DNA of 64,000 nucleotides. Origin: CADEDV01 sp964412375. Its GTDB lineage: Bacteria; Bacteroidota; Bacteroidia; Chitinophagales; Chitinophagaceae. The position numbers and the translations under genes were made by a program. Shown in pieces: positions 53,475 to 62,516 of the stretch. How positions within the stretch are numbered: position 1 is the stretch's first letter; every line of letters starts with the position of its first letter. Where the stretch lies: assembly GCA_964412375.1 (NCBI GenBank), contig CAYPOD010000010.1:33566-97565 (forward strand), in the 5' to 3' direction. A model generated the notes under the pieces. The model did no database searches, had not been told where the DNA came from, and saw only the letters and a program-made list of their open reading frames with translations.

Positions 53475-54194
53475 ATGAACATTCAGCTTTTTATACCCTG
53501 TTTTGTAGACCAGCTTTTTCCTGGCACTGCATTTAATATGATTAAGGTGTTGGAAAAAGCCGGTTGTTCTGTTTCATACAATGAAGCACAAACCTGTTGC
53601 GGCCAGCCGGCATTCAATGCGGGGTTTTGGGATGAATCAAAATCCGTGTGTACAAAATTCCTGAAAGATTTTTCAGGGACAGATCTTATTGTTGCGCCAA
53701 GTGCAAGTTGTGTGGGATTTGTTCGAAACTATTACGAAAAACTTTTTGACAACTCTTCAATGCACCATGAAATGGTGGATATGGCGGGTCGTATGTATGA
53801 ATTCTCAGAGTTTTTGGTAAAGGTTCTAAAAGTAGAAGACTTGGGAGCAGAATTAAACGGGAAAGCGACTTACCACGACAGTTGTGCCGGATTGAGAGAA
53901 TGCCGTATAAAAACAGAGCCCCGTAAACTTTTATCACATGTAAAAGGACTTCAACTGGCAGAGATGAACGATGTGGAAACCTGCTGTGGTTTTGGCGGCA
54001 CTTTTGCCGTAAAATTTGAATCCATCTCCATCGGTATGGGCGAACAGAAAGTGGATAATGCCCTTGCTACCGGTGCCGACTACCTTATTTCTACCGATCT
54101 TTCCTGCCTGATGCACCTGCAGGGCTATATCAATCATAAAGGATATAAGTTAAAGACCTTACACCTGGCCGATGTGCTGGCCAGCGGCTGGTAA
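53475..54194 (+). CDS. LutA/YkgE-like (Fe-S)-binding protein
   Basis: A 239-residue protein of two CCG domains, with T-C-C-G-Q-P-A-F-N in the first half and H-D-S-C-A-G-L-R plus T-C-C-G-F-G-G-T-F in the second. This cysteine-rich repeat binds a heterodisulfide-reductase-like Fe-S cluster in LutA, the lactate-oxidation subunit. LutB and LutC are absent here, so the electron partner is unknown. It starts 18 bases after ribH and is probably on the same transcript. Confidence 0.9.
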   Translation: MNIQLFIPCFVDQLFPGTAFNMIKVLEKAGCSVSYNEAQTCCGQPAFNAGFWDESKSVCTKFLKDFSGTDLIVAPSASCVGFVRNYYEKLFDNSSMHHEMVDMAGRMYEFSEFLVKVLKVEDLGAELNGKATYHDSCAGLRECRIKTEPRKLLSHVKGLQLAEMNDVETCCGFGGTFAVKFESISIGMGEQKVDNALATGADYLISTDLSCLMHLQGYINHKGYKLKTLHLADVLASGW

Positions 54195-54201
54195 TAGCAA
54201 A

Positions 54202-54228
54202 GCCACCAAAGCAAGACGCTTTAGTGGC
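54202..54228. terminator. Hairpin between convergent genes
   Basis: GCCACCAAAGC (54202-54212) and GCTTTAGTGGC (54218-54228) pair with one mismatch around a five-base loop. It lies just after the LutA-like stop. No T run follows on either strand, so terminator activity is uncertain. Confidence 0.5.
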
Positions 54229-54264
54229 ATGCTGACTAAAATAACAAGGACTGATTGTAGCTTT

Positions 54265-54831
54265 TTATTTCGGCATCATCACCAGGTCAATCACATGAAT
54301 GACCCCGTTGCTTTGATATACATCACTGATGCTGATAGCGGCCGTATTTCCCTTCTCATCTTTCAACCACCATTTACCATCTTTTTTCATCAGCCATAAT
54401 TTGCCACCCGACACGGTAACCAGTTCTGCTGTTCCATTACCAGCTTTAATCTTCGCCTCCAGGCTTTTTACATCCAGCTTACCTGCTACCACATGATAAG
54501 TAAGCACTTTTGTCAACTGGCTTTTGTTTTCGGTTCTCAGCAAAGTTTCCAAGGTTCCTGCCGGTAGCTTTTCAAAAGCTGAATTAACAGGAGCGAATAC
54601 GGTAAACGGGCCTGGGCTTTGCAGGGTTTCCACCAAACCGGCAGCCTGCACAGCAGCCACCAGTGTAGTATGGTCTTTGGAGTTGACGGCATTCTCCACG
54701 ATATTTTTTGAGGGATACATCGGGGCGCCACCAACTTCCTCGGTTTTTTCATTCATCATTTTTTGAGAAAAAGAAATATTGAATAACAGGACTGATGCTC
54801 CGAACAACATTGCATGTTTGATCGCTTTCAT
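54265..54831 (-). CDS. Secreted fasciclin-domain protein
   Basis: A 188-residue protein with a signal peptide (ends I-S-F-S-Q) and one FAS1 domain (about 50-188), including the FAS1 motifs F-T-V-F-A-P-V-N-S-A-F and Y-H-V-V-A-G-K-L. FAS1 domains mediate cell-surface adhesion. The ATG at 54831 is used because the upstream extension to 54921 crosses non-coding sequence. Single-gene unit. Confidence 0.92.
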   Translation of the reverse strand: MKAIKHAMLFGASVLLFNISFSQKMMNEKTEEVGGAPMYPSKNIVENAVNSKDHTTLVAAVQAAGLVETLQSPGPFTVFAPVNSAFEKLPAGTLETLLRTENKSQLTKVLTYHVVAGKLDVKSLEAKIKAGNGTAELVTVSGGKLWLMKKDGKWWLKDEKGNTAAISISDVYQSNGVIHVIDLVMMPK

Positions 54832-54965
54832 AATTAGAGGGTTTGTGTTTAAAATGATATAAAATTTATAATAGAAGGGTCTTGGATCACTGCGCAGTTC
54901 GGAACATATACGGTGGGACATGGCATGGCAGATTGCAAAAGCAAAAAAAAATTGTCTTTATCTGC

Positions 54966-54973
54966 TAAATTTG
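54966..54973 (+). promoter_or_regulatory. -7 element upstream of the EVE gene
   Basis: TAAATTTG matches TAnnTTTG and lies 19 bases before ATG 54992. No -33 at the expected distance. Confidence 0.4.
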
Positions 54974-54991
54974 AAGGCAAAAGATTTTCCT

Positions 54992-55402
54992 ATGGCATAC
55001 TGGCTTGTCAAATCAGAACCACAAGTCTATAGTTGGGAAAAATTCAGCGAAGAAAAACAAACTTGCTGGAACGGTGTCCGCAACTATGCTGCCCGTGGAC
55101 ATCTGCGGGCTATGAAAAAAGGAGATGAAGTATTTTTCTATCACAGCAATGAAGGGCTGGAGATTGTAGGTATTGCCAAAGTAATTAAAGAAGCTTATCA
55201 GGACCCGACAACAGACGATGAACGCTGGGTGGCGGTTGATCTGAAAGTACACAAGAAACTAAAGAAGCCTGTTTCTCTTGAAACAATAAAAAAAGAAAAA
55301 AAACTGGCGAACATGGCGTTGGTTCGTATCGGACGTTTGTCAGTACAGCCTGTAACTGTCGAGGAATATAAAGTGGTGCTGGAATTGGCGGGGGAGAAGT
55401 GA
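54992..55402 (+). CDS. EVE-domain protein
   Basis: A 136-residue protein with the PUA-like EVE fold: W-L-V-K-S-E-P near the start, W-N-G-V-R-N-Y-A-A-R, G-D-E-V-F-F-Y-H-S-N and a closing L-A-x-M-A-L-V-R-I-G-R-L-S-V-Q. EVE domains bind modified bases in DNA or RNA and occur in restriction and translation settings. Here it stands alone among housekeeping genes, so its target is unknown. The upstream in-frame codon at 54920 lies in the fasciclin leader and is rejected. Confidence 0.92.
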   Translation: MAYWLVKSEPQVYSWEKFSEEKQTCWNGVRNYAARGHLRAMKKGDEVFFYHSNEGLEIVGIAKVIKEAYQDPTTDDERWVAVDLKVHKKLKKPVSLETIKKEKKLANMALVRIGRLSVQPVTVEEYKVVLELAGEK

Positions 55403-55456
55403 TGCCTCACTGTGTTATGCCAAACTTCCAAAGTATGACATACGTAACTTTGACTC

Positions 55457-56146
55457 ATGCCTAAGAAAAAACTAGTAGTGTTAACCGGTGCCGGTATCAG
55501 CGCTGAAAGCGGTTTGAAAACTTTCCGGGATGGTGACGGGCTTTGGGAAGGCTATGATGTGAGGGAAGTGGCCACACCACGGGCCTGGCGAAGCAATCCG
55601 CAACTCGTACTGGATTTTTACAATATGCGCCGCAGGGATGTGGCAAAAGCATTGCCCAACGCTGCGCATTTCGGCCTTGCAGAGCTGCAATCCGATTTTG
55701 ATGTTACGATCATCACACAAAATATAGATGACCTGCATGAAAGGGCGGGTTCAGAAAATGTACTGCACCTGCATGGAGAGATCTTTAAAATGCGAAGTGA
55801 AAGAGACGCTGAACTTGTGTATGAAATAAGGGAAGATATTCATCTTGGTGATAGGGCAGAGGACGGAGCCCAGCTTAGGCCTCATATTGTTTGGTTTGAG
55901 GAAGCAGTTCCAATGATTGAGATTGCTATACCTGTTGTGCAAAGCGCAGATATATTTGTGGTAGCGGGCACTTCGCTGGTTGTATATCCTGCAGCAGGTT
56001 TGGTCAACTATGCCGGCCCGGAAATTCCAAAGTTTATTATTGATAAGAAAATTCCCTATGTTTCTTCGATGCCTAACCTGGTGATGATCGAAAAACCTGC
56101 AACAGCAGGAGTGGAAGAGTTAAAAGAATTACTTACATCGGTTTAA
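55457..56146 (+). CDS. cobB: Sirtuin-type NAD-dependent deacylase, cysteine-free
   Basis: A 229-residue sirtuin that removes acyl groups from lysine using NAD. Motifs: G-A-G-I-S-A-E-S-G at 11-19, the Y55-x-x-R58 pair typical of class III (succinyl/malonyl-preferring) forms, Q-N-I-D at 88-91, and catalytic H106 in H-L-H-G. Canonical sirtuins carry four zinc cysteines; this protein has no cysteine at all, so its small domain must fold without that zinc. TAACTTTG ends four bases before the ATG, too near for a normal leader. It overlaps the convergent downstream gene by 14 bases. Confidence 0.9.
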   Translation: MPKKKLVVLTGAGISAESGLKTFRDGDGLWEGYDVREVATPRAWRSNPQLVLDFYNMRRRDVAKALPNAAHFGLAELQSDFDVTIITQNIDDLHERAGSENVLHLHGEIFKMRSERDAELVYEIREDIHLGDRAEDGAQLRPHIVWFEEAVPMIEIAIPVVQSADIFVVAGTSLVVYPAAGLVNYAGPEIPKFIIDKKIPYVSSMPNLVMIEKPATAGVEELKELLTSV

Positions 56147-57644
56147 CCGTTTCATTAAAGCGGACACCATGCTGTTCCAGTTCAGCGAGCACAGGTTCAT
56201 AGATGTTTTTTTGCGTAGGTATATGAAGCCCCGTCATTTTTATTTTTCCATCCAGGATGAGCTTTGCTGCAATACCCAGTGGTAGTCCAACCGTCCTGGC
56301 CATGGCTGTATGAAGGCTGTTTTCACCCTTAACCACCAGTGAACTGTTTACTACAATTCGCTGCCCGTTGATGACATACTCAATTTCATGCAACATGACG
56401 ATCATGTCTTTGTCATAGGGGCGAAGACTTAATTTTTTTTCTACGGCAAACTGTAATATATCAGCCGCACTGCAGCGTCCCTTATTGACCATAGTTTCCT
56501 GGTCATCCAGCCCTAAAAAGAAAAGTTGTTTGAGGGTGAGATTCGCTTCATGCATCTTATGAGCAAGGTAAGCCGCAGCTTTGCTTTTCACTTCATCAAT
56601 TTCTATTTCCTGGATATTTCCCTGTTCATCCGCAGCCATAAATGATTCCGGCATCTTTTCTCCTCCCTCTTTCGCCTCATTTTCCGCCTCCACCAGTTTC
56701 AGCAGGTTTTCCATCAGTTGTTTAGTTTCATCCAGCCTTTCCGATAGTTTTTGATTCAGCCATTCGCCAAATCCATTTTTGTCCATGTGCTCTTTGAAAA
56801 CTTCATACAATGTCCGTCCGTCAGTTTCATACTGCGGCGTTTCATCAGTGAGTTTAAGATCCACCACGTTTTTCCAGCCATACATAAAATCAGGATGTCG
56901 CAGTGTGGTTCGGATAAATGTGTCAGCATTTTCTAATCCATAAAGTGATGTATAACTTAATGAATCCCGGTTAGGATACCAGCTGAGATAACCCAGTTCT
57001 GGTATTTCTACCAACCTGTCTGGAGTAAATAGTTCACTGTGGGAAAGATTTACTTCTTTGCCATGTTCACGGAAATGGGCGCCTGCTTTACCGGCCATGA
57101 TGATATTGCGGGGGTTCCAGCTTATTTTATAATGCCAGGGATTGTCATCACTTTCCGGCGCCACCAGGCCTCCGCAATGTGATTTAAAGGAGGTAATAGT
57201 GCCTCCTTGTAAACGGATATTGTCAATAAGTTTCATTGCACTCATATGGTCAATGCCCGGATCCAATCCCATTTCACAGAGGAAGAGCAATTTATTCTTT
57301 TCTATTTCAGGTTGCAGTGATTGAATGTCTTCATCAACATAGGAAGCGGTAAGCAGGTTTTTGCCAGACTTCAGACAATCACGGGCCACTTTAATATGCA
57401 AAACCGGAGGAAGCAATGAAATGACAATATCGGCCTGCCGGATGTATTGGGCTCTTTCATCAGCATGTGAAATATCGAATGAAACAGCGAGGGCATGTGC
57501 TGAACCACCGATCTTGGATTGTGCCAGTTTAAGATCAGCATCTGCCACCACAATTTTCCATTTCTCTTTTGCTGCATTGCTGAGCAAATAATCAATCAAT
57601 ACTGTAGCTGATTTCCCGGCACCAAACACAAGGATCGTTTTCAT
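56133..57644 (-). CDS. Saccharopine dehydrogenase-like oxidoreductase
   Basis: A 503-residue NAD(P)-binding protein: a Rossmann start V-F-G-A-G-K-S-A-T, S-L-L-P-P, and a C-terminal saccharopine-reductase domain with L-D-P-G-I-D-H-M, S-H-C-G-G-L-V-A-P and M-A-R-T-V-G-L-P-L-G. This fits Lys9-type enzymes of lysine metabolism, though bacterial relatives differ in substrate. A charged helical insertion lies around residues 290-340. Its 3' end overlaps cobB by 14 bases. Confidence 0.9.
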   Translation of the reverse strand: MKTILVFGAGKSATVLIDYLLSNAAKEKWKIVVADADLKLAQSKIGGSAHALAVSFDISHADERAQYIRQADIVISLLPPVLHIKVARDCLKSGKNLLTASYVDEDIQSLQPEIEKNKLLFLCEMGLDPGIDHMSAMKLIDNIRLQGGTITSFKSHCGGLVAPESDDNPWHYKISWNPRNIIMAGKAGAHFREHGKEVNLSHSELFTPDRLVEIPELGYLSWYPNRDSLSYTSLYGLENADTFIRTTLRHPDFMYGWKNVVDLKLTDETPQYETDGRTLYEVFKEHMDKNGFGEWLNQKLSERLDETKQLMENLLKLVEAENEAKEGGEKMPESFMAADEQGNIQEIEIDEVKSKAAAYLAHKMHEANLTLKQLFFLGLDDQETMVNKGRCSAADILQFAVEKKLSLRPYDKDMIVMLHEIEYVINGQRIVVNSSLVVKGENSLHTAMARTVGLPLGIAAKLILDGKIKMTGLHIPTQKNIYEPVLAELEQHGVRFNETVKPM

Positions 57645-57709
57645 TAATGCTGCATTTAATTAATGACGTTCATCAAAGATTATTAATTATTTTTACAAAA
57701 ATCTGTTTT

Positions 57710-58291
57710 ATGAAAAAGATACTTTTAGCTGTAGCCTTGTTCACTTGTGTGAATGCTTTTTCGCAAAACTTCCAGCTAGGCGCCAAAGCGGGTCTTAACA
57801 TCAGTAATTTTACCGGAGGGGATTTTGACGATGTAAAAAAGAAAGCACTTGCCGGGTTTCACGGCGGACTTTTCCTACGGTTTTCGTTCATGAATTTCTC
57901 CATTCAGCCGGAAGCTTTTGTGTCAACACAGGGAGCCAGGATTGATAGTGTTTCGGGAAGCTATGACTGGAAAATAACTTATCTGTCCGTGCCGTTGATG
58001 GCACAATACCGTTTTGACGGTGGCTTTTTTCTTGAAGCAGGCCCGCAGGTTTCTTTTAAAGTGAGCGATAATATCAGCAATCAGTCAGCAGGTGATTTTG
58101 CCAAAAACCTTGATCTTTCGCTTGCTGCCGGATTGGGCATCAGGAGTAAAAAAGGTTTTGGCATAGGCGGACGCTATACAGTGGGTGTTTCAAAAGTTGG
58201 CGACTTTCAATCTTCTTCCAATATTAACCCGGATTTTAAAAACGGAGTTGCACAGTTTAGCTTGTATATTCCGCTTACACCCGGTAAGTAA
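57710..58291 (+). CDS. Outer-membrane beta-barrel protein (PorT-like)
   Basis: A 193-residue protein: signal peptide (ends N-A-F-S-Q), then an eight-strand-type barrel (G-A-K-A-G-L-N, Q-P-E-A-F-V-S, Y-L-S-V-P-L, E-A-G-P-Q-V-S-F) ending in a short hydrophobic strand. This matches the small beta-barrel family found widely in Bacteroidota; function is not known. The start is ATG 57710. A strong terminator follows. Confidence 0.9.
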   Translation: MKKILLAVALFTCVNAFSQNFQLGAKAGLNISNFTGGDFDDVKKKALAGFHGGLFLRFSFMNFSIQPEAFVSTQGARIDSVSGSYDWKITYLSVPLMAQYRFDGGFFLEAGPQVSFKVSDNISNQSAGDFAKNLDLSLAAGLGIRSKKGFGIGGRYTVGVSKVGDFQSSSNINPDFKNGVAQFSLYIPLTPGK

Positions 58292-58309
58292 ATTTTATAC
58301 TGCAAATAG

Positions 58310-58343
58310 AAATCCCGGGTTTCTGCAGACCCGGGATTTTTTT
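58310..58343 (+). terminator. Rho-independent terminator after the barrel gene
   Basis: AAATCCCGGGT (58310-58320) pairs with ACCCGGGATTT (58329-58339) around an eight-base loop, followed by a seven-base T run to 58343. Confidence 0.92.
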
Positions 58344-58369
58344 ATATACTAAACCGTCCTTGCTTTCAC

Positions 58370-59683
58370 TTATAAGTTTGACAGGTCTTTTGCCGATTGT
58401 GTAGAAAGTATGTGTTTGATCTTATAATTTACTTTGATACCCCGGTTGCTGTCAGGCACTTTGATGGTCATACTACCTCCCGGTGATACAGATCTGAATT
58501 CCACCTGCTCTGTCCGCAGTGGTTCTTCACTTGGCTTCAGGTACTCCAGCTCTACGATCACATTATCCAATATATATTTCGAATCGTTATATACCGTGAG
58601 TTGCAGGTTGCGAATACCTCCGAAAGCCACTTTGTGATAATCATTGCTTTTTACAGATACTAATTTTCCAAGGTCATTATTTTGCTTTACCGCAACAGGT
58701 TGTGATTCTCTTTCAGTGACAGGTGTTTCATCACCGCTGTCCCTGGTTTTTTTGATCCGTTCCCCTGTACGGGCATTGGTTTCTGCACCTGGAGGAGTAA
58801 GCAGTTCAGGTTCTGTTCTCTTTTCAGTACTCGCAGGTTTGTTTTTATCTGTTACCTGATTTTTTTCCGGGTTTTGTTTTGGAGCAGCTGGTTTTTCAGG
58901 GCTTAGATAAAGGGGATCCTGTTCACTTTTTTCTGCAGATAGTGTTGTAATTAGCTGCCGAGTATCTGTCGCAGCAAATGATTCTTCGTTATTGCTGCTT
59001 AAGCTTTGCTCTGTCTCTTCTGCCAAATTGATAACAGGCTGGGGAGGCAGTGCCACGGATTGCGAACGCAGCTCTGCTGGCTGTTTTTTTGATTTCATGG
59101 AGAATCCAATCAAAACGCCAGCTCCAGCTATAAAAATGATCACAGCGGCTTTTTTCATTGCAGCCGCCAGCATTGCTTTTTGAACGGTGCGGTTTTTTCT
59201 GTCCTGCAGGGTCTTCACATACATTTCTTTTATTTCATCCAGCGGTTGTGAATATTTCGTTTCCACCAGCACCGGGTTTTCTTTGATACTGATGACCGGG
59301 GTCGGCTCTGTTTTTTCCGCCTGAGCAGGGGTTTGTTTTACCGGTTCGGCCACCTGTTTAAGGGGTTGATTGCCCGGCAGTGTCACAAAAACAGATTTTT
59401 TGGGAGTGAACGACGAGTTTGTTTCGACAGGTTTTTCAACCGGCTTTACCGTCTCCAGTGTTTCTTTAGTAGCCTCCGGCTTCTTATAAAACCGGTCAAA
59501 AGGCTGTTCTTCCACCATTGGGGCATATGCTTTCAGCTCTGCAATTTCCCCCGGGTAGCGCCAGGCAGCGCTTTTGCCCTCCACCCAAACAAGGTCATAA
59601 GCTTTTAGCCCGAGATGTATAAGGGTTTCCAGGGTGTAGGGTCCGCTTTCCTTGTTGTTGCGTAGCAGGAGATAGGTTGTCAT
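58370..59683 (-). CDS. GYF_2 (DUF4339) protein with one membrane helix and a C-terminal beta domain
   Basis: A 437-residue protein. The N-terminal GYF_2 domain (about 1-60) has S-G-P-Y-T-L and W-V-E-G-K. A Pro/Glu/Lys-rich region and a basic stretch precede one membrane helix (about 177-195). A long low-complexity linker leads to a C-terminal beta domain (about 345-437) with L-Q-L-T-V-Y-N-D-S. GYF_2 domains probably bind proline-rich or membrane partners. The layout suggests a cytosolic sensor linked to an external domain, but function is unknown. Confidence 0.78.
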   Translation of the reverse strand: MTTYLLLRNNKESGPYTLETLIHLGLKAYDLVWVEGKSAAWRYPGEIAELKAYAPMVEEQPFDRFYKKPEATKETLETVKPVEKPVETNSSFTPKKSVFVTLPGNQPLKQVAEPVKQTPAQAEKTEPTPVISIKENPVLVETKYSQPLDEIKEMYVKTLQDRKNRTVQKAMLAAAMKKAAVIIFIAGAGVLIGFSMKSKKQPAELRSQSVALPPQPVINLAEETEQSLSSNNEESFAATDTRQLITTLSAEKSEQDPLYLSPEKPAAPKQNPEKNQVTDKNKPASTEKRTEPELLTPPGAETNARTGERIKKTRDSGDETPVTERESQPVAVKQNNDLGKLVSVKSNDYHKVAFGGIRNLQLTVYNDSKYILDNVIVELEYLKPSEEPLRTEQVEFRSVSPGGSMTIKVPDSNRGIKVNYKIKHILSTQSAKDLSNL

Positions 59684-59847
59684 TTCCGTTCTTATTTGGT
59701 ACCGGTTCCACAACGAAAAAACAGTGCCGTCAAGTGTAAACACCTTGTTATAACCTCAGCATCCCGGCTAAAAATCTAATCAACAACGGTGGATAAAAAC
59801 GGTCTAAAAAACTGGTTTTATTATCAGGTTTTGAGTCCCGAAAAAGG

Positions 59848-59855
59848 TAGATTTG
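59848..59855 (+). promoter_or_regulatory. -7 element upstream of gyrA
   Basis: TAGATTTG matches TAnnTTTG, 66 bases before ATG 59922. A TTTTG lies upstream but at only a 14-base spacing, so the -33 is not confirmed. Confidence 0.45.
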
Positions 59856-59921
59856 CAGGCCTTCAAAAAACCTGTTTTCAGAGGCATTTTTTTACTGCAA
59901 AACAACCCGGAAAAAGACTAC

Positions 59922-62471
59922 ATGGAAGAGAATTTTGGACCACAGGAAACCAGTGACAGCAACAGGATCATTCCCGTTAACATCGAGGAACAAATGAAGA
60001 CTGCCTACATTGATTATTCAATGTCGGTGATCGTAGGCCGTGCCCTGCCGGATGTAAGAGATGGTCTCAAACCGGTTCACCGCCGCATCCTTTTTGCAAT
60101 GGATAACCTTGGTTTGCGGCATAACAGGCCCTTTAAAAAATCTGCAACCATAGTAGGAGAGGTGCTGGGCAAATATCACCCGCATGGAGACACGGCAGTG
60201 TATGATGCACTGGTGCGGATGGCGCAGGACTGGAACATGCGGTATGAACTGATTGACAAACAAGGAAACTTTGGCAACCAGGATGGCGATGGCCCGGCGG
60301 CCATGCGTTATACGGAAGCACGGTTGAAACAACTCGCTGAGTTCATGCTCGAAGACCTTGACAAGGAAACGGTGGATATGCAGCTCAACTTTGATGATTC
60401 GCTGCAGGAACCGGTTGTGTTGCCCACCCGGATTCCGCAACTGCTGGTTAATGGTTCAAGCGGTATAGCCGTGGGTATGGCTACTAACATGATGCCTCAC
60501 AACCTTGCCGAAGTGATAGATGGTTGTGTAGCTTTTATTGAAAACCGGGATATTTCCATTGATGAACTGATGCAGCATATTAAGGCCCCTGATTTCCCGA
60601 CAGGTGGTATCATTTATGGCATGGAAGGAGTGAAGGCGGCTATGCACCTGGGCCGTGGCAGGGTGGTGGTGAGAGGAAAATTGACAGTGGAGACAAAAGC
60701 CAGTGGCCGGGAACAGATCATCATCACTGAAGTGCCCTATCAGGTGAACCGCGATGCACTCACCAACCGCATTGGTGAACTGGTAAACGAAAAAGTAATT
60801 GACGGCATCGCCCATGTCAATAATGAATCAAATAATAAAGAGGGAACCCGCCTGGTGATTGACCTGAAAAGGGATGCAATTGCCAATGTTATAATTAACC
60901 AGTTATACAAGCTGACTGATCTGCAAACATCCTATGGGATCAACAATGTTGCAATCGTAAAAGGAAGACCCCGGACGCTCAACCTCAAAGACCTGGTCAG
61001 CGAGTTTGTCGAGTTTCGCCATGAAGTGGTGATTCGCAGGGCACAGTTTGAACTTAAAGAAGCAGAAAAAAGAGCCCATATTTTAAGAGGTTACCTTATT
61101 GCGCTTGATCACCTGGATGAAGTGATTGCATTGATCCGTTCCTCTGCCACTCCCGAAGTTGCGAAAGATAACCTCATTAATGCAGGCTGGGGACTGGATG
61201 AGATACAGGCCAAAGCCATTCTTGAGTTGCGTTTGCAGCGGCTTACCGGCATGGAAAGAGATAAGATCAAAGAGGAGTATGATGAGTTGATGAAGCTGAT
61301 TGCCCATTTGAATGAACTGCTTTCCAATGAACCCATGCGGTTTGAGCTGATCAAAAAAGAATTACTGGAAATAAAAGAAAGATTTGGCGATGCCCGGAAA
61401 ACGGAGATCACATACCTGGATGATGAAGTAAAGATAAAAGACCTGATTAAGGAAGAGGATGTGGTGATCACCATTTCACATCTTGGTTATATAAAACGAA
61501 CACCGGCTGATGAATACAGGGCGCAGCGCCGTGGCGGCAGGGGAGTGATTGGCGGCAGAACAAGGGAAGAGGATTACATTGAACATCTTTTCGTAGCTTC
61601 CACTCACCACACCATGCTTATTTTTACTGAGAAAGGCAGGTGCTACTGGCTGAATATCTGGGAAATTCCGGAAGGAGAGAAGACGGGCAAAGGAAGAGCC
61701 ATTCAGAACCTGATTCAACTGCCACCGGACGATAAGGTAAAGACAATTATTGATGTGAAAGATCTGAAAGACAATGAATTTGTGAAAACACATAACATTG
61801 TACTTTGCACCAAAAAAGGGATCATTAAAAAAACGGAACTGGAAGATTTCAGCCGTCCCCGGCAAACAGGTGTAAATGCTATCACCATTGTGGAAGGTGA
61901 TGAACTGCTGGATGCAAAACTTACCGATGGCCGTTCTGAGATCATGATGGCAGTGAAAAGTGGGCGGGCTATCCGTTTCAGTGAAGAAAAAGTAAGAGCC
62001 ACTGGTCGTGGTGCCATTGGAGTTGCAGGCATAGAAGTGGATGAAAACGGAGATGAAGTGGTTGGTATGATATGTGTGAACCCGGAAGAACAGGCAGAAC
62101 GGACAGTGCTGGTGGTTAGCGAGAAAGGATTTGGAAAACGAACAGCTATTGATGAATATCGTTTTACCAATCGTGGCGGAAAAGGAGTGAAAACCATCAA
62201 CGTAACAGAAAAGACCGGTTCACTGGTTGGGATTTTGGATGTTTCTCAAAAACAAGACCTGATGATCACCTGCAAAAGCGGTGTCACCATCCGGATGCCG
62301 GTAAGCGGTATCAGCGAACAGGGCCGTGCCACCCAGGGTGTGAAACTGATAAGACTGGATGAAGGCGATGAGATAGCCGCAATAACTCGGCTCGATGATG
62401 AAACCAATGGCAATAACCAGCATCCCGAAGCAACCAATGATTCACCGTCTCCATCTGAGGGTGGTGAATAA
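59922..62471 (+). CDS. gyrA: DNA gyrase subunit A
   Basis: An 849-residue type II topoisomerase subunit that introduces negative supercoils. The catalytic tyrosine is Y130 in A-A-M-R-Y-T-E-A-R, the quinolone region reads G-D-T91-A-V-Y-D, and the C-terminal GyrA box Q-R-R-G-G-R-G confirms gyrase rather than topoisomerase IV. Thr at the E. coli Ser83 equivalent also occurs naturally in other species, so it does not by itself show resistance. The upstream start at 59853 lies over the -7 element, so the ATG at 59922 is used. A TPR-like gene follows 45 bases later. Confidence 0.97.
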   Translation: MEENFGPQETSDSNRIIPVNIEEQMKTAYIDYSMSVIVGRALPDVRDGLKPVHRRILFAMDNLGLRHNRPFKKSATIVGEVLGKYHPHGDTAVYDALVRMAQDWNMRYELIDKQGNFGNQDGDGPAAMRYTEARLKQLAEFMLEDLDKETVDMQLNFDDSLQEPVVLPTRIPQLLVNGSSGIAVGMATNMMPHNLAEVIDGCVAFIENRDISIDELMQHIKAPDFPTGGIIYGMEGVKAAMHLGRGRVVVRGKLTVETKASGREQIIITEVPYQVNRDALTNRIGELVNEKVIDGIAHVNNESNNKEGTRLVIDLKRDAIANVIINQLYKLTDLQTSYGINNVAIVKGRPRTLNLKDLVSEFVEFRHEVVIRRAQFELKEAEKRAHILRGYLIALDHLDEVIALIRSSATPEVAKDNLINAGWGLDEIQAKAILELRLQRLTGMERDKIKEEYDELMKLIAHLNELLSNEPMRFELIKKELLEIKERFGDARKTEITYLDDEVKIKDLIKEEDVVITISHLGYIKRTPADEYRAQRRGGRGVIGGRTREEDYIEHLFVASTHHTMLIFTEKGRCYWLNIWEIPEGEKTGKGRAIQNLIQLPPDDKVKTIIDVKDLKDNEFVKTHNIVLCTKKGIIKKTELEDFSRPRQTGVNAITIVEGDELLDAKLTDGRSEIMMAVKSGRAIRFSEEKVRATGRGAIGVAGIEVDENGDEVVGMICVNPEEQAERTVLVVSEKGFGKRTAIDEYRFTNRGGKGVKTINVTEKTGSLVGILDVSQKQDLMITCKSGVTIRMPVSGISEQGRATQGVKLIRLDEGDEIAAITRLDDETNGNNQHPEATNDSPSPSEGGE

Positions 62472-62516
62472 TCATCTATAAATTCAACTACGATTGTTCT
62501 GTTTAAAAAAACAACT

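Noticed and set aside
55445..55452. TAACTTTG as the promoter of the sirtuin gene
   Set aside because: It ends only four bases before the ATG, so a normal start site would fall inside the coding sequence; not listed as a promoter.
60186..60209. Thr at the gyrase position equivalent to E. coli Ser83, as possible quinolone resistance
   Set aside because: Threonine is the natural residue there in several species, so it is not by itself evidence of resistance.
61715..62200. 161-codon minus-strand frame inside gyrA
   Set aside because: Ser/Thr/Phe-rich translation opposite the gyrase C-terminal domain; shadow frame.
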